Below are positions 1 through 5,195 of a DNA stretch of 6,277 nt, piece by piece. Made by a program: the position numbers and the translations under genes. Positions within the stretch are counted from its first letter, which is position 1, and every line of letters starts with the position of its first letter. Under the pieces are notes generated by a model, which ran no database searches, had not been told where the DNA came from, and was given only the letters and a program-made list of their open reading frames with translations. The stretch spans positions 1 through 6,277 of the forward strand of contig CAMWZE010000099.1 in the NCBI GenBank assembly GCA_947178685.1. The letters are read 5' to 3'. The DNA is from an uncultured Porphyromonadaceae bacterium. Lineage in GTDB: Bacteria > Bacteroidota > Bacteroidia > Bacteroidales > Muribaculaceae.

Positions 1-16
1 GTATAATACTTTATAT

Positions 17-51
17 AAATCGCCTATCTATCCTAAAGAGATAGGCGATTT
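17..51 (+). terminator. Hairpin terminator, probably for a plus-strand gene left of the window
   Basis: Two perfect 13-bp arms (17-29 and 39-51, AAATCGCCTATCT and its complement) enclose a 9-nt loop. On the plus strand the right arm ends in TTTT and runs into a T-rich stretch (TTTTCTATTTCTT), the layout of a Rho-independent terminator for rightward transcription. On the minus strand the tail is less U-rich, so it would work less well there. No plus-strand gene is visible here, so the served gene must lie left of the window. It would converge on the frd operon. The hairpin is certain; its assignment to a gene is inference. Confidence 0.65.
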
Positions 52-308
52 TCTATTTCTTGATAATTGAAATTTAAGACAAGGGGATAGATTGATGTAG
101 TTCCATCAATATTACTTAAGACATTCCGTATCACGAATAAATATTCTGTTCGTTAATAATTCATCACAATTTAGTCAATATATAATTTGTTGCTCTCTAA
201 GGATTATTTTGAGTGACGTTGTATTTCTCTTTATTATAGCTGTAAAGGTTATTACAAGTAATTATGATGGTAGAACTATGCCGATTTCAATGGAAAATAA
301 TCAATATA
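52..308. other. AT-rich intergenic stretch without a recognisable gene
   Basis: This stretch has stop codons in all frames at short intervals and no reading frame with protein-like composition. I found no tRNA or other structured RNA. Small features are an inverted repeat ATTGATG/CATCAAT (91-97 and 104-110, 6-nt loop) and a direct repeat TTAAGACA (74-81 and 116-123). Both are short enough to be chance in AT-rich DNA. No full TAnnTTTG promoter box was found on either strand. It probably just separates two convergent transcripts. Confidence 0.6.
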
Positions 309-359
309 AATGCAAATAGAAGCCCGGAAGTAGTCTGCTTCCGGACTTCTATTTGCATT
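309..359 (-). terminator. Long-stem terminator of the frdCAB operon
   Basis: The arms 309-330 and 338-359 are complementary over 22 bp with one imperfect pair (323/345) and a 7-nt loop. In minus-strand RNA the imperfect pair is a U-G wobble, so the stem is unbroken. In plus-strand RNA it is a C-A mismatch. The minus-strand 3' arm is U-rich (CTTCTATTTGCA) and is followed by TTTATATT. It starts about 48 bp past the frdB stop codon. Together these mark it as the end of the frd transcript. Confidence 0.87.
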
Positions 360-361
360 CA

Positions 362-384
362 GGTGCTTAATGTCATTAAGCGCC
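362..384. repeat. Near-perfect 23-bp dyad downstream of frdB
   Basis: GGTGCTTAATG (362-372) and CATTAAGCGCC (374-384) are inverted complements about the single central base T373, with one imperfect pair (364/382). That pair is a U-G wobble only in plus-strand RNA, so the element does not look tuned to the frd transcript. With a centre of one base the innermost pairs cannot form in RNA; an 8-bp stem with a 7-nt loop could. It may be a protein-binding palindrome, a second small hairpin before the terminator, or chance. Confidence 0.5.
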
Positions 385-407
385 GTTCTAATATCGGTAC
401 GCTATTC

Positions 408-1166
408 TTATTCGCGGCATTTTGCAGCGATGAACTGACGGTTCATGCGGCTGATGTTGGAAAGCTTGATGTTCTTGGGGCACTCAGCAGAACATGCACC
501 GGTGTTGGTGCAGTTGCCGAAGCCGAGCTCATCCATCTTAGCTACCATGGCGCGAGCGCGACGGTCTTTCTCAACCTCACCCTGGGGAAGGAGAGAGAGC
601 TGGCTGATCTTGGCGGAAACGAAGCGCATGGCAGAACCGTTCTTGCAGGCAGCCACACATGCACCGCAACCGATGCAGCTTGCAGAATCCATAGCCTCGT
701 CGGCCTTAACCTTAGAGATGGGGAGGTCGTTGGCATCCTGAGCACCACCGCAGTTGAACGATACATAACCGCCGGCCTGCTGGATCTTGTCGAATGCGTT
801 ACGGTCTACCATAAGGTCTTTGATCACCGGGAAAGCGGCAGAACGCCAGGGCTCAACAGTGATTGTCTCGCCGTTCTGGAAACGACGCATGTAGAGCTGG
901 CAAGTGGTGGCGCCTGTGGCGGGACCGTGGGGGTGACCGTTGATATAGAGTGAGCACATACCGCAGATACCCTCGCGGCAGTCGTGGTCGAACACAATAG
1001 GTTCCTGACCCTCCTCTACGAGACGCTCGTTGAGGATGTCAAGAGTCTCAAGGAACGAGGTGTCAGGGGTGGTCTCGACATTCTCGTAAGTCTCAAACCG
1101 GCCCTGCGCTTTGGCATTCTCCTGACGCCAAACCTTGAGGTTGACTTTCATTACATTTTCTTCCAT
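408..1166 (-). CDS. frdB: Fumarate reductase / succinate dehydrogenase iron-sulfur subunit
   Basis: This 252-residue subunit passes electrons between the cytochrome b (FrdC) and the flavoprotein (FrdA) on the cytoplasmic side of the inner membrane. All ligands for three clusters are visible. The [2Fe-2S] cluster has C63, C68, C71 and C89 in an N-terminal ferredoxin-like domain (CREGICGMC motif). The [4Fe-4S] cluster has C164, C167, C170 and C229. The [3Fe-4S] cluster has C174, C219 and C225; cluster assignment follows E. coli FrdB and Wolinella. C71 to C89 spans 17 residues, against 11 in E. coli FrdB. Length is normal for the family. The start at 1166 lies 39 bp after the frdA stop; an in-frame ATG at 1151 (MKVNLKV) is a possible alternative. 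It is last in the operon. It could equally be called sdhB; the reductase name rests on the anaerobic Bacteroidales context. Confidence 0.96.
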   Translation of the reverse strand: MEENVMKVNLKVWRQENAKAQGRFETYENVETTPDTSFLETLDILNERLVEEGQEPIVFDHDCREGICGMCSLYINGHPHGPATGATTCQLYMRRFQNGETITVEPWRSAAFPVIKDLMVDRNAFDKIQQAGGYVSFNCGGAQDANDLPISKVKADEAMDSASCIGCGACVAACKNGSAMRFVSAKISQLSLLPQGEVEKDRRARAMVAKMDELGFGNCTNTGACSAECPKNIKLSNISRMNRQFIAAKCRE

Positions 1167-1205
1167 AATTGAAATTTCTTACAGTTATTGGGAATGTGTC
1201 CCGGT

Positions 1206-3227
1206 TTATGACTTATAGTTACGTGTCTGAACCTTGATAGCCTCGTAGTGGAGAGGCTCCTTGATGAGCTCGGGAGCTTTGCTGTCGCTTCCTTCATACT
1301 CCCAGCAGCTTACGTAGAAGTAGTCCTTATCGTCGCGCTTGGCCTCACCCTCCTCAGTCTGATACTCGGTGCGGAAGTGGCCGCCACAGCTCTCGTTGCG
1401 GCTGAGTGCGTCGTAAGCGATAAGCTCACCCATGGTGATGAAGTCGTGGAGACGGAAAGCCTTGTCGAGCTCCACATTCATTCCTTCGGCAGTGCCGGGC
1501 ACGAAGAGCTCAGTCTCGAAGGTCTTGCGGAGATCCTTGAGTTTTGCAAGAGCTGTCTCGAGACCCTCTTTGTTACGGGCCATACCTACATACTCCCACA
1601 TGATGTGGCCGAGCTCTTTGTGGATAGAGTCGACAGAACGTTTGCCCTTGATGTTCATGAGCTTGGTCTGCACAGCCTTACACTTGGCCTCAGCCTCGTC
1701 GAATTCCGGAGTGTCGGTAGAGAAGTGGGGCACTGTAATCTGGTCGCTCAGATAGTTCTGGATAGTGTAGGGGAGCACGAAGTAACCGTCGGCGAGACCC
1801 TGCATGAGGGCTGATGCGCCAAGACGGTTTGCACCGTGGTCGGAGAAGTTACACTCACCGATGGCGAAGAGACCCTTGACAGAGGTCTGAAGCTCATAGT
1901 CTACCCAGATGCCACCCATGGTGTAGTGGATTGCGGGGAAGATCATCATCGGGTTGTAGTAGTTCACGCCATTCTCCTGACGGGCGAACTCACCGGGATT
2001 AACGTCGGTGATCTCCTCATACATGTCGAAGAGGTTACCGTAGCGCTGGCGAACCACATCGATGCCGAGGCGGTTGATAGCCTCAGAGAAGTCGAGGAAC
2101 ACAGCGAGACCGGTGTTGTTTACACCAAAGCCGGCGTCGCAACGCTCCTTGGCTGCACGGGAAGCAACGTCGCGGGGCACGAGGTTACCGAATGCGGGGT
2201 AACGACGCTCGAGATAGTAGTCGCGCTCCTCCTCAGGGATGTCGCTGCCCTTGATCTCGCCTCTCTGAAGCTTCTTGGCATCTTCGATATTCTTCGGAAC
2301 CCAGATGCGGCCGTCGTTACGGAGCGACTCAGACATAAGGGTAAGCTTAGACTGCTTGTCGCCGTGAACGGGGATACATGTGGGGTGGATCTGTACGTAA
2401 GCGGGGTTTGCGAAGTATGCACCCTTACGGTAGCATGCCATAGCTGCGGAGCAGTTGCAACCCATAGCGTTGGTGGAAAGGAAGTAGGTGTTGCCATAAC
2501 CGCCGGTAGCGATTACCACAGCGTGGGCTGCGAAGCGCTCGAACTCGCCTGTGACGAGGTTCTTGGCGATGATGCCGCGGGCACGTTCCACACCATCCTT
2601 ATCCTTGATGAGGACTACATCGTGCATCTCGTAGCGGTTGTAGCTCTTCACCTTGCCGAGCTGAATCTGGCGATTGAGAGAAGAGTAAGCACCGAGAAGG
2701 AGCTGCTGGCCGGTCTGACCTTTGGCATAGAATGTACGGCTCACCTGAGCGCCACCGAATGAACGGTTGGCGAGAAGGCCGCCATATTCGCGAGCGAAAG
2801 GCACACCCTGAGCCACACACTGGTCGATGATATTGTTAGCCACCTCGGCGAGACGGTACACGTTAGCCTCACGGGCACGGTAGTCGCCACCTTTCACGGT
2901 GTCGTAGAAAAGACGATATACTGAGTCGCCGTCGTTCTGATAGTTCTTAGCAGCGTTGATACCACCCTGAGCCGCGATAGAGTGAGCGCGACGGGGGCTA
3001 TCCTGGATGCAGAAGTTGAGCACGTTGAATCCGAGCTCTGCGAGGGTAGAGGCGGCAGATGCGCCGGCGAGGCCGGTTCCGACAACGATCACGTCGAGCT
3101 TACGCTTGTTGGCGGGGTTCACAAGCTTCTGGTGAGCTTTGTAGTTGGTCCATTTCTCAGCGATAGGACCCTCCGGGATCTTGGAATCGGCCGGATTCAT
3201 TACTTTGACTTTATCTAAATTTGCCAT
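1206..3227 (-). CDS. frdA: Fumarate reductase / succinate dehydrogenase flavoprotein subunit
   Basis: This 673-residue catalytic subunit interconverts fumarate and succinate with covalently bound FAD. The dinucleotide-binding motif [12 protein letters not shown] lies at about residues 48-59. H82, in [11 protein letters not shown] (79-89), is the expected site of 8-alpha-N3-histidyl FAD attachment. Active-site landmarks are HPT (281-283), R352 in PRDVASRA as the expected proton-donating arginine, H434 in HYTMGG, and R468 in GANRLG. The C-terminal part ends with the SCGGHFR segment (613-619) seen in this class. The sequence is intact, without gaps or stops. It begins 9 bp after the frdC stop, so the two are probably co-translated. 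An in-frame ATG at 3200 ([11 protein letters not shown]) is an alternative start and would give a length closer to Bacteroides relatives. sdhA is an equally valid name. Confidence 0.97.
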   Translation of the reverse strand: MANLDKVKVMNPADSKIPEGPIAEKWTNYKAHQKLVNPANKRKLDVIVVGTGLAGASAASTLAELGFNVLNFCIQDSPRRAHSIAAQGGINAAKNYQNDGDSVYRLFYDTVKGGDYRAREANVYRLAEVANNIIDQCVAQGVPFAREYGGLLANRSFGGAQVSRTFYAKGQTGQQLLLGAYSSLNRQIQLGKVKSYNRYEMHDVVLIKDKDGVERARGIIAKNLVTGEFERFAAHAVVIATGGYGNTYFLSTNAMGCNCSAAMACYRKGAYFANPAYVQIHPTCIPVHGDKQSKLTLMSESLRNDGRIWVPKNIEDAKKLQRGEIKGSDIPEEERDYYLERRYPAFGNLVPRDVASRAAKERCDAGFGVNNTGLAVFLDFSEAINRLGIDVVRQRYGNLFDMYEEITDVNPGEFARQENGVNYYNPMMIFPAIHYTMGGIWVDYELQTSVKGLFAIGECNFSDHGANRLGASALMQGLADGYFVLPYTIQNYLSDQITVPHFSTDTPEFDEAEAKCKAVQTKLMNIKGKRSVDSIHKELGHIMWEYVGMARNKEGLETALAKLKDLRKTFETELFVPGTAEGMNVELDKAFRLHDFITMGELIAYDALSRNESCGGHFRTEYQTEEGEAKRDDKDYFYVSCWEYEGSDSKAPELIKEPLHYEAIKVQTRNYKS

Positions 3228-3236
3228 AGCGCTAAA

Positions 3237-4256
3237 TTAGTTTGCAGGGTTGGGATTTGCTTCGGGGGCCACTTCTTCAATCACCTCCTCAACGACATTG
3301 CCGTTGAGATAGTCGAAGAGCACCTTATAGCTTGAGAACATCTTAAGCTGAGTCTCAAACTGTTTCTTCATATCGGGGTTAGACTCCATCTGAGCAGTGA
3401 AGCTGGGGTTCTCGAGCTGCGCGTTCATCTGCTGAACAGCCTGAGGAATCTGCTCTGCCACTACAGAGTAAGGCATGGAGCTGATCTGATTTACGAGCTG
3501 TGCGGCATCGGGACCAAAATCCTTCATGCACATTTCACCAACCATCTCCACATACTGTGCGCGGAGGTCTTCGTTGTTGGTGTAGTAGTTCTGATGAGAC
3601 TTGACAGTGAAGACGATAGCCTGAGCGATGAAAAGAGCTACAACGATAGACACCCACCAGCATCCGATCTTCTTGAGACGCTCGATCCATACGGTGTTGG
3701 TCCAACCGCAAGACTGGAACATCGACCAGAAGCCATGGTTCATGTGGAACCAGAGAGCGATGAAACCGATGATGTAGACAATCGGAGTGTAGACGAGCTT
3801 GAAAGCCTCCTGAATGAAGAGAGTGCCGGCGGCAGGGGGAAGAGCCTCCTCAGCGCCACGGATCTCCTGGAGCTGCATCTTAGCCCAGAACTGAATCAGG
3901 TGGACAACAAGAAAAGCAAGCACGACGATGCCGAGAACGAGCATGTTCTGGCTGGCCCACTCCACTCCTGCGGGACGCTGGGAGATAGAGTAGCGGTCGG
4001 CTCCGCGCGCCTTGCGGTTCTGAATAGTCAGAATCAGCGCGTAGATGATGTGGATGATGATGAGCGCGGCGAGACCTGCTGAGGCGATGAGGGCATACCA
4101 GTTTGCGCCTAAGAACTCGCAGATGGAGTTGTAGGCTGCCGGCCAGCAGATAGCTACTGCGTTCATCAAACAGTGAAATGTGACGAATAGGACGAGCGCG
4201 GCGCCTGTCAAGGCCATGACGAACTTACGTCCTACAGATGAGCATGATAACCACAT
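3237..4256 (-). CDS. frdC: Fumarate reductase cytochrome b subunit with long C-terminal extension
   Basis: This is the membrane anchor and menaquinone-reactive diheme cytochrome b (339 residues from ATG 4256). Five hydrophobic helices lie at about 13-36, 52-77, 104-123, 154-176 and 198-218. By position, likely heme ligands are H28, H69, H119 and H171 (in FHMNHGFW), matching the Wolinella FrdC and Bacillus SdhC pattern. The basic loop after helix 2 (NRKARGADR) supports a cytoplasmic N-terminus. Residues 219-339 form an extra soluble, Met/Gln-rich, probably helical region ending in an acidic, Asn/Pro-rich tail. Relatives usually end soon after helix 5, at about 230-260 residues. I chose the start MWLSCSSVGRK because it matches the family N-terminus; reading further upstream to a TTG at 4406 would start inside the promoter. 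It is first in the operon. sdhC is an alternative name. Confidence 0.93.
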   Translation of the reverse strand: MWLSCSSVGRKFVMALTGAALVLFVTFHCLMNAVAICWPAAYNSICEFLGANWYALIASAGLAALIIIHIIYALILTIQNRKARGADRYSISQRPAGVEWASQNMLVLGIVVLAFLVVHLIQFWAKMQLQEIRGAEEALPPAAGTLFIQEAFKLVYTPIVYIIGFIALWFHMNHGFWSMFQSCGWTNTVWIERLKKIGCWWVSIVVALFIAQAIVFTVKSHQNYYTNNEDLRAQYVEMVGEMCMKDFGPDAAQLVNQISSMPYSVVAEQIPQAVQQMNAQLENPSFTAQMESNPDMKKQFETQLKMFSSYKVLFDYLNGNVVEEVIEEVAPEANPNPAN

Positions 4257-4369
4257 AGCAGTTTTTGATTTAATTAAGTTGTTATTGATAGTTGTTGGTT
4301 TGTTGTCTGTTTCCTTAATTAGGTTAAAAGATGCTGAATCGCGGCATGCCTGGGCATACCGTGGGGATT
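4257..4369 (-). promoter_or_regulatory. Leader (5' UTR) of the frdCAB mRNA
   Basis: The predicted transcript starts near 4369-4371, leaving an untranslated leader of about 110 nt. It has two parts. The first is a hairpin at the predicted 5' end (4336-4370, listed separately). The second is a CA/AAC-rich, U-poor stretch (roughly 4279-4313 read on the minus strand) flanked by complementary 8-mers, TAATTAAG and CTTAATTA (plus-strand positions 4271-4278 and 4314-4321). No Shine-Dalgarno site precedes ATG 4256; the upstream DNA is A-rich, as is usual in Bacteroidetes. No known riboswitch fold was recognised. Confidence 0.55.
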
Positions 4370-4370
4370 C
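4336..4370 (-). promoter_or_regulatory. Stem-loop at the predicted 5' end of the frdCAB transcript
   Basis: Read on the minus strand, GAATC (4370-4366) pairs with GATTC (4340-4336). Above an asymmetric internal loop (CCCA opposite C), CGGTATG (4361-4355) pairs with CATGCCG (4348-4342) with one U-G wobble, closing a 6-nt loop CCCAGG. The base of the hairpin coincides with the start site predicted from the -7 box. A 5' stem-loop could stabilise the mRNA or be a binding site. As DNA, the same bases form a GGCATGCC/GGCATACC dyad that a regulator could bind. The pairing is seen; the role is inference. Confidence 0.5.
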
Positions 4371-4375
4371 ATGTG

Positions 4376-4406
4376 CAAAATTATTATAATTTGATGATAA
4401 AGCCAA
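4376..4406 (-). promoter_or_regulatory. Bacteroidetes-type promoter of frdCAB
   Basis: On the minus strand, TAATTTTG (4383-4376) is an exact match to the Bacteroidetes -7 consensus TAnnTTTG. A TTG -33 element sits at 4406-4404, exactly 20 bp upstream, within the known spacing for the primary sigma factor of this phylum. Transcription should begin near 4370. No other promoter is apparent between the frd genes, so this one likely drives all three. Confidence 0.78.
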
Positions 4407-4572
4407 CTTTTTTTAACGCTTTTTTACGTATCGGATGTAATAATTTGTCATAGTCTATCAACCTTTACAGGCTATCGGGCGTTATGTCTACAGATAACGA
4501 TTCCCGGCCTGAACGTCGGAAATTTTTTTCTACTAATAGTTCACGTCTCTCCTCGGAGGGTAAATATTAACA
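4407..4572. other. Divergent intergenic region upstream of the barrel-protein gene
   Basis: This region should hold the plus-strand promoter for the beta-barrel gene, but no full -33/-7 pair is present. The best candidate box is ATAATTTG (4440-4447), off consensus at its first two bases and without a TTG at the right distance. Other features are an imperfect 20-bp dyad (4480-4499), a weak hairpin at about 4499-4522 running into seven T residues (4523-4529), and GGAGGG at 4555-4560. Confidence 0.45.
4480..4499. repeat. Inverted repeat CGTTAT-N8-ATAACG upstream of the barrel gene
   Basis: Two perfect 6-bp arms lie 8 bp apart, and the whole 20 bp is an imperfect palindrome. It is about 90 bp before the barrel-gene start, where an operator could sit. 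No known regulator motif was recognised, and short dyads like this can arise by chance. Confidence 0.3.
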
Positions 4573-4590
4573 ATGCTAACAATCAAAATT

Positions 4591-5088
4591 ATGAAAAAGG
4601 TTATACTCGCTTCAGCTTTGCTCGCTCTCGGTGCAACAGGTGCTTACGCACAACATGCAGGACAATTTGGTGTAGGTGTAAATTTAGGCGTTCAGCCAGT
4701 GATTGAAGGTAAAGGTAGTCCTACAAACTTCCTGTTAGGCGGTCGTCTTCAGTATTCGGCTACTGATCTTATCCGCCTCGCTCTTGACCTTAACGGTGGT
4801 TTTGAAGATAATGGTGTAAGTACTTTCACCGGCACGGCTAATGTTGATTTCATGGTGCCTCTGTCAAGTGGCTTCTATATCTACCCGACTGCCGGTCTTG
4901 GTATAGGCAATGTGCATACGGAATATTTCGGTGATAAGGAAGACCATAGCAAGTTTGTATTCAATATCGGTATCGGTGGTGAGTATGAATTCAACCGCAA
5001 CTGGGCTGCCGGCCTTGAGTTCAAGTATCAGTATATGAAGAACTATGGCTCGCTTCCCGTATTCCTCAACGTAAGCTATAAGTTCTAA
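4591..5088 (+). CDS. Small outer-membrane beta-barrel protein (OmpW/OmpA-barrel-like, function unknown)
   Basis: This 165-residue protein is predicted to be exported and inserted in the outer membrane. It has a signal peptide (MKK, a hydrophobic core, and AYA|Q with cleavage after residue 20). Eight amphipathic strands follow at about 25-36, 46-58, 61-71, 79-91, 95-111, 121-134, 137-149 and 155-165, and the chain ends in an aromatic Tyr-Lys-Phe. That fits the eight-strand 'outer membrane protein beta-barrel' fold. No peptidoglycan-binding or enzymatic domain is present, so its role cannot be read from sequence. I chose ATG 4591 because it gives a standard signal peptide. An in-frame ATG at 4573 adds six residues and lies 12 bp after GGAGGG, so it remains possible. 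It is monocistronic, divergent from frdCAB, and followed by a hairpin terminator. Confidence 0.85.
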   Translation: MKKVILASALLALGATGAYAQHAGQFGVGVNLGVQPVIEGKGSPTNFLLGGRLQYSATDLIRLALDLNGGFEDNGVSTFTGTANVDFMVPLSSGFYIYPTAGLGIGNVHTEYFGDKEDHSKFVFNIGIGGEYEFNRNWAAGLEFKYQYMKNYGSLPVFLNVSYKF

Positions 5089-5145
5089 AAACGTCAGTTG
5101 TTAGTTCTTAGTAATAGAAGAAAATCAGATTATAGACAAATAAAT

Positions 5146-5184
5146 AATGCGGGCCGATGGTGTTCAAGACCGTCGGCCCGCATT
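5146..5184. terminator. Convergent hairpin terminator between barrel gene and GH30 gene
   Basis: The arms 5146-5161 and 5169-5184 pair over 16 bp around a 7-nt loop (GTTCAAG) and are very GC-rich in the middle. The one imperfect pair (5158/5172) is a U-G wobble in plus-strand RNA and an A-C mismatch in minus-strand RNA, favouring the barrel-gene transcript. The U-rich tail is better on the minus side (ATTATTTATTT). It sits between convergent stop codons at 5088 and 5196, and probably stops transcription from both sides. Confidence 0.8.
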
Positions 5185-5195
5185 GCGTTTTGAGA

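Noticed and set aside
74..123. Direct repeats TTAAGACA at 74-81 and 116-123
   Set aside because: Only two 8-bp copies in AT-rich DNA, without regular spacing or further copies; not a CRISPR array or iteron set.
236..249. Similarity of ACCTTTACAG-CTAT (minus strand, 249-236) to ACCTTTACAGGCTAT at 4461-4475
   Set aside because: A 14-of-15 match with a one-base gap is expected about once or twice by chance in a window this size when both strands are compared; no shared context supports a common site.
264..953. Plus-strand open frame of 229 codons across the frdB 3' end
   Set aside because: It runs antisense to a gene with all its cofactor ligands intact, passes through the terminator stem, and has no protein-like motif. 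It is a shadow of GC-rich codon use.
1836..2762. Plus-strand open frame of 308 codons inside frdA
   Set aside because: It is fully antisense to the conserved flavoprotein. Its Val/Ala/Leu/Glu/Gly-rich composition is what the reverse complement of this gene would give, and no promoter box was seen.
3594..4082. Plus-strand open frame of 162 codons inside frdC
   Set aside because: It is antisense to the conserved membrane helices, with highly acidic, low-information composition; a shadow frame.
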